Shown one piece after another: positions 1 to 7,540 of a stretch of DNA of 64,000 nucleotides (the stretch's first letter is position 1; each line of letters opens with the position of its first letter). Under the pieces are notes generated by a model. The model ran no database searches. It worked only from the letters and a program-made list of their open reading frames with translations, and had not been told where the DNA came from. Both the position numbers and the translations under genes were made by a program. Source of the DNA: CAYRTV01 sp964505785 (GTDB lineage: Bacteria; Acidobacteriota; Aminicenantia; Aminicenantales; Aminicenantaceae). The stretch lies in NCBI GenBank assembly GCA_964505785.1, contig CAZDJZ010000001.1, positions 248,001 to 312,000 of the forward strand, in the 5' to 3' direction.

Positions 1-1
1 A

Positions 2-1114
2 TCCGTTGATCATATGGGCCCAATTAAGTCAGATACGCATTACCCTATCCACAGGCAGCCTCCTACTTTAGACCAGCAGAGCACTGAATTGGAGATGTTT
101 GAGACCGGGATTAAAGTTATCGATTTGATACAGCCGTTTTTACGCGGGGGCAAGATCGGGTTGTTCGGAGGGGCCGGAGTCGGGAAAACCGTCATTATTA
201 TGGAATTGATTCATAATGTTGCCCAAAAACACGGCGGATATTCAGTCTTTGCCGGAATCGGAGAACGGACCCGCGAAGGAAATGACCTGTGGCTGGAAAT
301 GAAAGAATCCGGAGTTATTGACAAAACCGCTCTGGTTTATGGACAAATGACCGAGCCGCCCGGTGCCAGGCTCCGGATTGGATTGACGGCATTATCGGTT
401 GCAGAATATTTCCGGGATGAGATGAATCAGGATATTCTGCTCTTTATCGATAATATTTTCCGGTTTGTGCAAGCCGGCTCCGAAGTTTCGGCCCTTCTTG
501 GCCGGATGCCGTCGGCCGTGGGCTATCAGCCCAATCTGGCTTCTGAGCTGGGAGAGCTTGAAGAACGGATCACATCCACTAAAAAGGGCTCCATTACTTC
601 GGTTCAAGCTATTTATGTGCCGGCCGATGATTTTACCGATCCGGCTCCGGCGACAACCTTCTCGCACCTGGATGCCACAACCAATCTTTCCCGGGCATTA
701 ACCGAAAAAGGAATTTATCCTGCGGTGGATCCCTTGTCTTCTTACTCCCGCATTTTGGACCCGCGTGTTATCGGAGAAGAGCATTATCAGGTCGCTCGAG
801 AAGTGAAGGAAATTCTGCAAAGATACAAAGATCTTCAGGATATTATCACGATTTTAGGGATGGAAGAATTGTCCGAAGAGGACAAACTGACTGTTAACCG
901 GGCCAGAAAAATCGAAAGATTTTTATCCCAGCCTTTTCATGTGGCCGAAGAATTCACCGGAAGAAAAGGAAGGTATGTTACGGTTGAAGAAACCATAGCC
1001 GGGTTCAAGCAGATTGTAGCCGGGGAGCATGATGATAAACCTGAACAGGCTTTTTATATGGCGGGCGGAATAGAGGATGTAATTCAAAGGGCCGAGGAGC
1101 TGAAATCAGCATGA
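2..1114 (+). CDS. atpD: ATP synthase F1 subunit beta (5' truncated by window edge)
   Basis: Catalytic beta subunit of F1Fo ATP synthase, making or hydrolysing ATP at the alpha/beta interface on the cytoplasmic face. The reading frame is open from base 2, so about the first 100 residues lie outside the window; the ATG at 14 is internal. Visible are the P-loop GGAGVGKT, the GERTREGNDL segment, LLFIDNIFRF (Walker B region), SEVSALLGRMPSAVGYQP, and a DELSEED-type loop reading EELSEED. The stop overlaps the atpC start by 4 bases (ATGA), so the two are translationally coupled. About 370 residues remain of the usual 460-480. Identity is secure. Confidence 0.97.
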   Translation, partial: SVDHMGPIKSDTHYPIHRQPPTLDQQSTELEMFETGIKVIDLIQPFLRGGKIGLFGGAGVGKTVIIMELIHNVAQKHGGYSVFAGIGERTREGNDLWLEMKESGVIDKTALVYGQMTEPPGARLRIGLTALSVAEYFRDEMNQDILLFIDNIFRFVQAGSEVSALLGRMPSAVGYQPNLASELGELEERITSTKKGSITSVQAIYVPADDFTDPAPATTFSHLDATTNLSRALTEKGIYPAVDPLSSYSRILDPRVIGEEHYQVAREVKEILQRYKDLQDIITILGMEELSEEDKLTVNRARKIERFLSQPFHVAEEFTGRKGRYVTVEETIAGFKQIVAGEHDDKPEQAFYMAGGIEDVIQRAEELKSA

Positions 1115-1404
1115 GCGATGACATCCCTTCCAGCCTGAAGCTGAGAGTCTATTCCTTTCAGCGGGTGATCGCGGATGATTACGTTCAGGATGTCACTATT
1201 CCCGGTTTGGAAGGCTACTTGGGGATTCATCCAGGCCACCGGCCTATGGTGGTGGCAGTGGGAAAGGGATCTCTTTCCTATCGAATCGCCGGGCGCGAAA
1301 AGAAATATTTGGTTGAAGGAGGATACGCGGAGATATCTCCGGAGGAAGTGCTGGTTTTTACAACCGAAAGTGAAGAGGATGAATATTCTCCGGATGAAAG
1401 ATGA
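1111..1404 (+). CDS. atpC: ATP synthase F1 subunit epsilon, short form lacking the C-terminal helical domain
   Basis: Epsilon subunit of the F1 central stalk. The 97 residues cover only the N-terminal beta-sandwich: DVTIPGLEGYLGIHPGHRP matches the usual PGxxGxxGIxPGHxP signature, followed by GYAEISPEEVLVF. Most bacterial epsilon subunits have about 130-140 residues and end in an alpha-helical hairpin that can inhibit ATP hydrolysis. Here the protein stops after an acidic tail (EEDEYSPDER) and no hairpin is encoded. The next gene starts 11 bases before the stop, so the truncation lies within a tightly packed operon. The start overlaps the atpD stop (ATGA). Confidence 0.93.
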   Translation: MSDDIPSSLKLRVYSFQRVIADDYVQDVTIPGLEGYLGIHPGHRPMVVAVGKGSLSYRIAGREKKYLVEGGYAEISPEEVLVFTTESEEDEYSPDER

Positions 1405-2131
1405 AGATGAAACGCTGGATACCTTTTATGCCGGACGTATTCATGTCCGGCAAAGGAAAAAGGGATATCGTTTCTCTCTTGAGGCGCCGCTTTTAGCTGA
1501 TTTCATTCAGCCGGACAGCCAGGATGAACTTTTGGAGCTTGGTGCAGGTTCGGGAATTATTTCCCTTTTATTAAGTATTAAATCCTTTTCGCATATTACC
1601 GCAGTGGAATTGCAGCCCGCACTGGCGGACTTGGCGCGCCGCAATGTCTGTCTTAACCGCCTGGAAGAACGGATTGCGGTTAAGGAAGTTGATTTAAGAT
1701 CATTTTTTCCCTGGCGGAAATTTGATAAAATTTTTTCCAATCCTCCCTATTATAAAAAAGGGGGCGGGCATATCAGCTCCTCCCGGGAGAAGGCCATAGC
1801 CCGGCATGAATTAGCGTGCGATATTTTTGATATTATGAAAGTGACAGCGGACTGTTTAAAGCCGGGCGGTCAAGCTTATTTTATCTATCCTTTCCGCCAG
1901 AAGAATTATTTCATGGAAGCTCTTCATCGTTACCGGCTTGGGATCAGCAGCAAGCGGAATGTTGTCCCTTATCCGGATTCCGAACCGAATTTATTTTTAT
2001 GTGCCGTTGATTTTTCCGGAACCCGTGAAAAAAAACTGCCTCCATTCATTGTATACAAGAAGGAGAGGCAGTACAGCGAAGAGGCGGAAGAAATCTTTAG
2101 AGGAAGATATAATGCTAAAATTGATTCGTAA
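1394..2131 (+). CDS. TrmN6/YfiC-like SAM-dependent adenine-N6 methyltransferase
   Basis: Predicted Rossmann-fold methyltransferase of 245 residues, most like tRNA1(Val) A37 N6-methyltransferase (TrmN6/YfiC). It shows the SAM-binding motif LELGAGSGIISLLL (about residues 40-53) and the amino-methyltransferase motif NPPY within SNPPYYKKG (about 117-125), typical of enzymes acting on adenine or glutamine nitrogen. The frame is open further upstream inside atpC, but the ATG at 1394 gives a protein beginning at the usual place for the family. It overlaps atpC by 11 bases and the next gene by 20, so it belongs to the same transcript. The exact substrate is inferred; an HemK-like target is a less likely alternative. 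Confidence 0.8.
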   Translation: MKDEDETLDTFYAGRIHVRQRKKGYRFSLEAPLLADFIQPDSQDELLELGAGSGIISLLLSIKSFSHITAVELQPALADLARRNVCLNRLEERIAVKEVDLRSFFPWRKFDKIFSNPPYYKKGGGHISSSREKAIARHELACDIFDIMKVTADCLKPGGQAYFIYPFRQKNYFMEALHRYRLGISSKRNVVPYPDSEPNLFLCAVDFSGTREKKLPPFIVYKKERQYSEEAEEIFRGRYNAKIDS

Positions 2132-2933
2132 ATTTATCGGATTGTATAAATACCGGATGCTGATTCAAAGCCTGATCAGCCGGGAATTGAAAGCCCGTTA
2201 CCGGGGGACGATTTTGGGTTTTTTCTGGTCGTTTGTAAATCCGCTGCTGCTGCTGGTTGTTTATACAGTGGTCTTCGGTTTCATTATCATGCCCCGGGAT
2301 CCTGCTTTCAATGAATCACCTTGGTTATATGCCCTGTTTTTATTTTGCGGTGTGCTTCCCTGGCAGGTGTGGTTTTCTGCGTCCTCTCTGGAGTCCGCTA
2401 ATGTGCTGATTGTTCAGGGGAATTTAATCAAGAAGATGCTGTTTCCCACTGAGATTCTTCCAATAGTTGTGGTGACCAGCAACTTCATCCACTTTTTGCT
2501 GGGGCTGCCCATTCTGCTGATTTTCGTTCCAATATTAGGGAGGACATATACGCCGTACTTGCTGTTTCTCCCTTTCGTCATGATTGTTCAATATGTATTT
2601 ACCCTGGGATTTTGTTTTTTAATATCAGCGCTTACCGTTCATTTCCGCGATATCAAGGATATTCTTAATAACCTGCTGACCTTTTGGTTCTTTGCATCTC
2701 CGATCATTTATCCCATGACGTTCCGGACGGTCCAGGAACATTCCTTGCTGGAGACATTTTTAAACTTAAATCCTATGACTCATATCATGTGGGGGTATCA
2801 AAACTGCGTTTATTGGGGAGAGATGATTCGATGGAAGCGGCTGGGCGTCACTTTTCTATTCTCTCTGCTGCTGCTGTTTATAGGATATTATATATTCGAC
2901 CGGCTGCGGGATTCTTTTCCGGAGGAGGTATAA
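2112..2933 (+). CDS. wzm: ABC-2 type polysaccharide exporter permease (Wzm/TagG family)
   Basis: Inner-membrane permease of an O-antigen or teichoic-acid type ABC exporter, 273 residues. The N-terminus (SLISRELKARYRGTILGFFWSFVNPLL) followed by about six hydrophobic segments is the family pattern. It moves lipid-linked polysaccharide across the inner membrane together with the ATPase encoded next. The start is set by an ATG with AGAGGAAG about 7 bases upstream; the longer open frame back to 1938 lies inside the methyltransferase gene. The stop codon directly abuts the wzt start. Linkage to wzt and rfaE2 supports a role in lipopolysaccharide O-chain export. Confidence 0.92.
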   Translation: MLKLIRKFIGLYKYRMLIQSLISRELKARYRGTILGFFWSFVNPLLLLVVYTVVFGFIIMPRDPAFNESPWLYALFLFCGVLPWQVWFSASSLESANVLIVQGNLIKKMLFPTEILPIVVVTSNFIHFLLGLPILLIFVPILGRTYTPYLLFLPFVMIVQYVFTLGFCFLISALTVHFRDIKDILNNLLTFWFFASPIIYPMTFRTVQEHSLLETFLNLNPMTHIMWGYQNCVYWGEMIRWKRLGVTFLFSLLLLFIGYYIFDRLRDSFPEEV

Positions 2934-4235
2934 ATGTCGCCAGCCATCCAGGCAAAAAATCTCACCAGAATCTACCAGAAATACTCTGCCCAACACAGGT
3001 TTAAGACGTTTAAAAGCGCATTGCTGAAAGGGGACCTGTTCCGTTCTCTTCGTCCCGACGAATTAGTCAAAGCCTTGGATAATGTCAGCTTTACGGTGGA
3101 TAAAGGCACTACGTTCGGAGTTGTCGGTGAAAATGGATCCGGAAAAAGCACGTTATTGAAAGTTGTCAGCGGCATTAATAAGCCGACTTCGGGCGAGGTG
3201 AATGTCCAGGGGAAAGTCTCGGCATTGATTGAATTGGGAGCCGGATTTCACCCTGAGATCACCGGGCGGGAAAATATCTTCATCAATGGAATAATGCTGG
3301 GATTAACCAGAAAGGATATCAACCGGAAATTTGAAGATATTGTCAAATTCGCAGAACTGGAAGATTTCATTGATGCTCCGGTGAAAACCTATTCTTCGGG
3401 AATGTATATGCGGCTTGGGTTTTCCATTGCCATTAATGTCAATCCGGATGTTCTTCTTGTGGATGAAGTTCTTGCAGTGGGAGACGCTTCTTTTGTTCCG
3501 AAATGCCTGGACCGGATTGATGATTTCCGGAGAAGGAAAAAGACCATCCTGTTTGTGAGCCATGATTTGAGCACAGTCGAAAAAATATGCGACCAGGTGG
3601 CCTGGCTAAAAAACGGGCAGGTTCAAACTATTGGAGAATCCCGCCGGGTCATTGACGCCTATCTTCAGGATGTGACCGATAAAAAAGAAGATGATTTCGA
3701 GAAGCGCCAAAGGGAAGTGACGGAACAGGATAGCTATGAAGAAGAAAGGCGTGAAAACCGTTGGGGAAAAAGAGAGGTCGAAATAAAAAAAGTACGAATA
3801 CTGGGAATAGACAGTCAACCCAAGCATGTTTTTCATCCGAATGAAGGCCTGGTTATTGAAATGGATGTAGAGGCGTATTCCCGCAAAAAGGATTTTGTTT
3901 TCGGGATAGGTATTTTTAATTCCCAGGGGATTTGCTGTTATGGAACCAATACCCTTTTGGAAGATTATCAGCCCCTGTCTTTGGAGGGCAGGCAAAAAGT
4001 TATGTGCCGTTTGGAGCGGATCAATTTGGTCAATGGAACCTATTACCTGGATATCGCCGTGCACAAGCGGGATGGATATCCCTATGACTATCACCGGAAT
4101 CTTTATTCGTTTATGGTTTCGTCCCGTTTCAAAGACGACGGAATATTCCGGCCGGACCATACCTGGGAATTTTCTCCTGGAGTCAATATTAAACAGCCGG
4201 TCCGGGTGTTATCTTCAAAAGGGGAAACAACCTGA
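2934..4235 (+). CDS. wzt: Polysaccharide ABC exporter ATPase with C-terminal glycan-binding domain (Wzt)
   Basis: ATP-binding subunit partnering Wzm, 433 residues. The ATPase domain (about 1-245) has Walker A GENGSGKST, signature YSSGMYMRLGFS, Walker B VLLVDEVLAVGD and the switch histidine in FVSHDL. A charged linker (about 246-280) leads to a Wzt-C type beta-sandwich (about 283-425). In E. coli O8/O9a systems this domain reads the modified non-reducing end of the O-polysaccharide before export. Its presence here suggests a chain whose length is set by a terminal modification, which is an inference. The gene begins immediately after wzm, preceded by GGAGGAGG. Confidence 0.94.
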   Translation: MSPAIQAKNLTRIYQKYSAQHRFKTFKSALLKGDLFRSLRPDELVKALDNVSFTVDKGTTFGVVGENGSGKSTLLKVVSGINKPTSGEVNVQGKVSALIELGAGFHPEITGRENIFINGIMLGLTRKDINRKFEDIVKFAELEDFIDAPVKTYSSGMYMRLGFSIAINVNPDVLLVDEVLAVGDASFVPKCLDRIDDFRRRKKTILFVSHDLSTVEKICDQVAWLKNGQVQTIGESRRVIDAYLQDVTDKKEDDFEKRQREVTEQDSYEEERRENRWGKREVEIKKVRILGIDSQPKHVFHPNEGLVIEMDVEAYSRKKDFVFGIGIFNSQGICCYGTNTLLEDYQPLSLEGRQKVMCRLERINLVNGTYYLDIAVHKRDGYPYDYHRNLYSFMVSSRFKDDGIFRPDHTWEFSPGVNIKQPVRVLSSKGETT

Positions 4236-4733
4236 ATGAATGGAAGAAAAAAGGTGCAATCCCCGGACAGATTGGCCCGGATTCGAGTAAACCTGCGTTT
4301 GAAAAGCCAAAAAATCGTTTTTACCAATGGTTGTTTCGATATCCTTCACCGGGGACATATCCATCTGTTCCGTCAATCCAAGCGGCTGGGAGATGTGCTT
4401 GTAGTGGCGGTCAATGATGATGACTCAATCCGGAGGATTAAGGGTCATGGGCGTCCCGTTTTTCCTTTGGAGGAACGGCTGGAAGTCCTTTCCGCTTTAT
4501 CGGATATTGATTATCTGGTGGCGTTTTCGCAGGATACTCCCAGGGAGCTGATCAAAAAAGTACAGCCGGATGTTTTAGTCAAAGGGGGAGACTGGCAGCC
4601 GGAAGACGTGGTCGGAAAGGAAGAAGTAGAGGCTGAAGGAGGAAGAGTCATGATCATTCCTTATTTGGAGGGCCGTTCGACTACGGAGATTATACAAAAA
4701 ATCCGGGAATTAAAAGCGGAAAATGAAAAATAA
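4236..4733 (+). CDS. rfaE2: D-glycero-beta-D-manno-heptose 1-phosphate adenylyltransferase (HldE C-domain type)
   Basis: Nucleotidyltransferase that activates heptose 1-phosphate with ATP to ADP-heptose for lipopolysaccharide core or O-chain synthesis. The 165 residues contain the cytidylyltransferase-fold motif FTNGCFDILHRGHIHLF with an HxGH-like HRGH, then PDVLVKGGDW and RSTTEIIQKI, all typical of the RfaE2 domain. In E. coli this domain is fused to a kinase (HldE); here it stands alone. It starts directly after the wzt stop, the last gene of the operon. A glycerol-3-phosphate cytidylyltransferase is excluded by the KGGDW and STTEII motifs. Confidence 0.9.
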   Translation: MNGRKKVQSPDRLARIRVNLRLKSQKIVFTNGCFDILHRGHIHLFRQSKRLGDVLVVAVNDDDSIRRIKGHGRPVFPLEERLEVLSALSDIDYLVAFSQDTPRELIKKVQPDVLVKGGDWQPEDVVGKEEVEAEGGRVMIIPYLEGRSTTEIIQKIRELKAENEK

Positions 4734-4738
4734 ATATA

Positions 4739-4780
4739 AAAGCAAAAAGCCCGCAATAATAATATAAACATTATTGCGGG
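4739..4780 (-). terminator. Intrinsic terminator of the small minus-strand unit
   Basis: A perfect 11-bp stem (4750-4760 with 4770-4780, CCCGCAATAAT) and 9-base loop are followed on the minus strand by CTTTTTGCTTTT. On the plus strand the hairpin is followed only by CGGTTAAATTT, so it mainly ends minus-strand transcription. It may weakly end the wzt-rfaE2 transcript too. Confidence 0.85.
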
Positions 4781-4819
4781 CGGTTAAATTTCAGGAGCAG
4801 TTTTATATCTTGCTCAGGA

Positions 4820-4876
4820 TCATTGTCGGCAGCCCTCTGAACAATGAGCTACCCGGGGCAGTGTGTGTCTTTTCAT
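4820..4876 (-). CDS. Candidate 18-residue microprotein
   Basis: ATG-to-TGA ORF encoding MKRHTLPRVAHCSEGCRQ. A full AGGAGG ribosome binding site (4882-4887) sits 5 bases before the ATG, among the best in the window. The peptide is basic, with two cysteines three residues apart (CSEGC), and has no membrane segment. It is the only ORF in a stand-alone unit with its own promoter and terminator, so it is not an attenuation leader for a following gene. I do not recognise it. The two cysteines and histidine might bind a metal or be modified, but nothing nearby supports this directly. The RNA itself might be the functional product. Confidence 0.45.
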   Translation of the reverse strand: MKRHTLPRVAHCSEGCRQ

Positions 4877-4897
4877 TAATACCTCCTATGTATATTA

Positions 4898-4926
4898 ATT
4901 CTATCGTATAAATAGACAAAAGTCAA
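4898..4926 (-). promoter_or_regulatory. Sigma-70 type promoter of the small unit
   Basis: Read on the minus strand: TTGACT (4926-4921), a spacer of exactly 17 bases, and TAGAAT (4903-4898). The leader after the predicted start is AT-rich and leads straight into AGGAGG and the ATG of the 18-codon ORF. Confidence 0.75.
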
Positions 4927-5023
4927 CTCTTTAAGGATGGGGGGCCGCAGCCGGCGGCTGGAATGACGAAGACGTTATTTTACTATGTTGTAAAGATTGA
5001 AGAAAAAGAAGTAAAAGTTCAGA

Positions 5024-5054
5024 TTGGCATATGTTTTGCATTTCATTATATAAT
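5024..5054 (+). promoter_or_regulatory. Probable promoter of the YtxH gene
   Basis: TTGGCA (5024-5029), 17-base spacer, then TATATAAT (5047-5054). The -10 box could be TATATA (spacing 17) or TATAAT (spacing 19). It lies about 65 bases before the start codon. Confidence 0.5.
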
Positions 5055-5067
5055 AAAAAAAAGGATT

Positions 5068-5090
5068 CCATCCGGCTGGGATGCGGATGG
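5068..5090 (+). other. Hairpin in the YtxH leader
   Basis: A perfect 7-bp inverted repeat CCATCCG/CGGATGG with a 9-base loop falls in the presumed 5' leader, about 30 bases before the GTG start. It may stabilise the mRNA or be an operator. No U-tract follows, so it is not an intrinsic terminator. Confidence 0.4.
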
Positions 5091-5119
5091 CCGTGTTTTA
5101 AATAGAAAAGGAGGATAAA

Positions 5120-5443
5120 GTGAGCATGAAAGATTATTTATTAGGTTTGATCACAGGAGCCATGGCCGGTGTATTGTTTTCCCCTAAATCCGGAAAAGAG
5201 ACTCGGGAAGATATGCGGTGGTATTATTTCGAAATGAAGGACAGAATATTTGAAAATCTTTCTGAGATTAAAAATATCACCAAAGATACATATGGCAACA
5301 TCGTTCAATCCGTCGTGTCCGGTTATGAGGATACCAAGAAGATAACGTCTCAAGAAGCGGCTGATATCAAACAAGAATTGATGGAAGGTTATGACCGGCT
5401 GAAGAAAATGAATCTGGAGCCCAAGGAACCAAAATCCAGCTGA
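5120..5443 (+). CDS. YtxH domain protein
   Basis: Small protein of 107 residues with an N-terminal hydrophobic stretch (LLGLITGAMAGVLFSPKSGKETRED, about residues 7-31) that matches the YtxH signature GxxxGxLFAPKSGKETR. The rest is polar and probably helical. Family members are single-span membrane or stress-associated proteins of unclear molecular role. A GTG start at 5120 is chosen because AGGAGG (5109-5114) is 5 bases away; the in-frame ATG at 5126 is 11 bases away and possible. It has its own probable promoter and is not in an obvious operon. Confidence 0.8.
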   Translation: MSMKDYLLGLITGAMAGVLFSPKSGKETREDMRWYYFEMKDRIFENLSEIKNITKDTYGNIVQSVVSGYEDTKKITSQEAADIKQELMEGYDRLKKMNLEPKEPKSS

Positions 5444-5573
5444 TTTTGAATACCGCCCCATTGTTTAGGATTATAAATTTGTCCCAAAGAGCAGGAAAAT
5501 TCCTTTGAAATTGAACGCATGATGATTTTATTCCGGCAAGTTTATAATCATACCAAAACGCAAAGGAGCTCAT

Positions 5574-6008
5574 ATGCCTGATAAAATACTTGTTATAAAC
5601 GGCCCGAATATGAATCTGCTTGGACACCGGGAACCGGAAATATATGGAGCCATGTCCCTTGATGAATTGGAAAAGAAATTGCAGGAAATAGCCGGCCGGG
5701 AAAATGTGGAAATTGATTTTTTTCAATCAAACTTTGAAGGAGAAATTTTAGAAAAGATGCACAGCGGCCGGAGACAATATACCGGAATCATCATAAATCC
5801 AGGCGGGCTTTCCTATACGTCCTATTCTCTGCTCGATGCCGTCCGGGCTATTGAAATTCCCGTGATTGAAGTCCATATATCCAATATTTTCGCTAGGGGA
5901 AAAGACAGAGCCGGATCCCTGACGGCTGCAGCCTGCAGGGGGGTTATTTGCGGGCTGGGTTGGAGAGGCTATCTTTATGCGCTTTTGGAGTTGACGAAAG
6001 GCGATTAG
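5574..6008 (+). CDS. aroQ: Type II 3-dehydroquinate dehydratase, with His81 replaced by Tyr
   Basis: Shikimate-pathway enzyme converting 3-dehydroquinate to 3-dehydroshikimate, normally a cytoplasmic dodecamer. The 144 residues keep the usual numbering: Arg19 and Tyr24 in HREPEIYG, Asn75, His101 in EVHISN and Arg112. The conserved histidine of the GGLTHTS motif is Tyr81 here (GGLSYTS, codon TAT at 5814-5816), one base from CAT. That histidine normally contacts the substrate, so activity may be altered, or this may be an assembly error. AAGGAG lies 7 bases before the ATG. No other aromatic-pathway gene is adjacent. Confidence 0.92.
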   Translation: MPDKILVINGPNMNLLGHREPEIYGAMSLDELEKKLQEIAGRENVEIDFFQSNFEGEILEKMHSGRRQYTGIIINPGGLSYTSYSLLDAVRAIEIPVIEVHISNIFARGKDRAGSLTAAACRGVICGLGWRGYLYALLELTKGD

Positions 6009-6191
6009 CCTGAACAAGTACTTAGAAAATGATACACAGTGTCATCCTGAGGATCGACCTCTCGTCCTTGCGAGCGGCCGCAGGCCGCATGGCAATCTTA
6101 GACTGCTTTATTAAGAAAATGTAAAGAGTTGTCCTCTTAATCAGGAGAAGAGATTGACGTCTATCGGAGAGGATGTCTTTTCAGGGATGAC

Positions 6192-7529
6192 TCAAAACAT
6201 GCTGCGGATATCATAGGCGGCGGTTGGATAGGAATAGGGAAGCCGGGTGAGCTGATTGCGGGTCAGGTTGTATTGAATCGCAAGTGCGAAAAGGTTGATG
6301 GTTTCCTCCGCATGATGGCCGAAAATGTGGGCGCCCAGTATCCTGCCGGATGATTTTTCTGTCAGGGTTTTGAAACCGGCATATTGCAAGCCGATCCGGC
6401 GGGAATTGTACCAGGAAGACATATCCTGGGATTTTACTTCGATATCCAAGTTTTTTTGACGGGCTTCCTCTTCCAGCAGTCCTGCTTTTGCCAGAACGGG
6501 CAGGGTGAATACCACGCTGGGAGTGGCCAGTGAATCAAAGGTTTGTTCCGGCCCATGGATGATATTATGGGCTGCTGTCTTTGCCTGGATGATGGCTGTT
6601 GGGGTCAGAGGCAAGCCTGCATCGGCGGCATCTCCGGCTGCATAAACCAGGGGATTGGAGATACTTTGCAAGTGAGGGTTGACCCGGACTCCTCTTTTCC
6701 CGGTTTCAATGCCGGCTGCGGCCGGGTTCAATTTTTCAATTTCCGGAACGCGGCCGGCGCCGTGAACCACCATGTCTCCCGTAAAACTTTCTCCGCTTTC
6801 AGTCGTGACAGTCAAACCTTCCGGAGACCGGTTAACAGCCGTAACAGTCTGGCTGGTTTTGATCTGAATGCCGGCTTCACGGGAGGCGGCCTTCAATCTA
6901 TCTGTCAACCCCGGGTCAAACATATTCAAAACCCGTTCGCTGCGGTGGAGGATCAGCGGCTTAGCCCCGGCGCGGGCCGCAATATGAGAAAATTCAAAAG
7001 AAATATATCCGCCGCCCATGAAAATTATTTTTTTTGGCAGCTCATCTGTCTCCAAAAATTCTTCACTTGTGGAGATTAAATTTTCCCCCGTGATTTTTAA
7101 TGGGCGGGGTTTGGCTCCCGTGGCGATGATACAGTTGCGGAATGATAATATTTCCCCATTTATTTTTAGTGAATTTTCATCTGCGAATTCCGCTTGCCCG
7201 TGAAAAACATCCATGCCTGCCTTTTTCATGGATTTTTCCAGTTCTTGGGGATAGGGACGGGTGAAAGTCCGCTTGAATGCCATGAGCTTTTTCCAATCGA
7301 TAAACGGATCACCGGCCAATCCCCGGTCTTCCATGTGGTGGATCCGGTCCATTATTTCAGCCGCACCCATCAAAACCTTTTTTGGATCACATCCACGCAA
7401 GGGGCAGGTTCCTCCGAATTCGCGCTCATCCACAATTCCTATTTTTTTACCTGCCTCTGTCAATTGAAATGAAGCGGTGGTTCCGGACACCCCGGTTCCG
7501 ATCACGATCACATCATAAGTCGCTGACAT
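6192..7529 (-). CDS. FAD/NAD(P)-dependent disulfide oxidoreductase (glutathione reductase fold)
   Basis: Flavoprotein of 445 residues in the pyridine nucleotide-disulfide oxidoreductase family. It has the FAD-binding GTGVSG near the N-terminus, a redox-active CPLRGC pair in GGTCPLRGCDPKK, an NAD(P)-binding GGGYISFEFSHIAARAGA segment, and the second FAD motif VYAAGDAAD. The C-terminal dimerisation segment has SYPTAAYDI where classical glutathione reductases have HPT, so the usual acid-base histidine is missing; this is common in uncharacterised subfamilies. The ATG at 7529 follows GGAGAG and is preferred over an upstream in-frame codon inside the next gene. Substrate unknown. It follows the amidotransferase-like lipoprotein gene by 11 bases. 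Confidence 0.85.
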   Translation of the reverse strand: MSATYDVIVIGTGVSGTTASFQLTEAGKKIGIVDEREFGGTCPLRGCDPKKVLMGAAEIMDRIHHMEDRGLAGDPFIDWKKLMAFKRTFTRPYPQELEKSMKKAGMDVFHGQAEFADENSLKINGEILSFRNCIIATGAKPRPLKITGENLISTSEEFLETDELPKKIIFMGGGYISFEFSHIAARAGAKPLILHRSERVLNMFDPGLTDRLKAASREAGIQIKTSQTVTAVNRSPEGLTVTTESGESFTGDMVVHGAGRVPEIEKLNPAAAGIETGKRGVRVNPHLQSISNPLVYAAGDAADAGLPLTPTAIIQAKTAAHNIIHGPEQTFDSLATPSVVFTLPVLAKAGLLEEEARQKNLDIEVKSQDMSSWYNSRRIGLQYAGFKTLTEKSSGRILGAHIFGHHAEETINLFALAIQYNLTRNQLTRLPYSYPTAAYDIRSMF

Positions 7530-7540
7530 GATTCTCTCCT

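Larger units (their letters stand above)
4738..4891 (-). ncRNA. Orphan small transcript of about 150 nt
   Basis: The interval lies between a strong minus-strand promoter (4898-4926) and an intrinsic terminator (4739-4780), with no annotated gene on that strand for over a kilobase in either direction. Three stems can be drawn: a perfect 7-bp stem TCATTGT/ACAATGA spanning the end of the 18-codon ORF, a 5-bp GAGCA/TGCTC stem just after it, and the terminator. Expected start is near 4891, about 7 bases after the -10 box. It could be a small mRNA, a structured regulatory RNA, or both. I recognise no known RNA family. Existence as a transcript is inferred from the signals. Confidence 0.6.

Noticed and set aside
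4750..4780. The same hairpin as a terminator for rfaE2 on the plus strand
   Set aside because: The plus-strand side lacks a run of T residues; the minus-strand side has a good one.
4785..4822. Selenocysteine readthrough of the TGA ending the 18-codon ORF
   Set aside because: The TGA sits inside a stem rather than upstream of a bSECIS-like loop, a second TGA follows two codons later, and no sel genes are seen.
6543..7079. 178-codon open frame on the plus strand
   Set aside because: Antisense to the disulfide oxidoreductase, whose motifs are clear; composition looks like a shadow frame.
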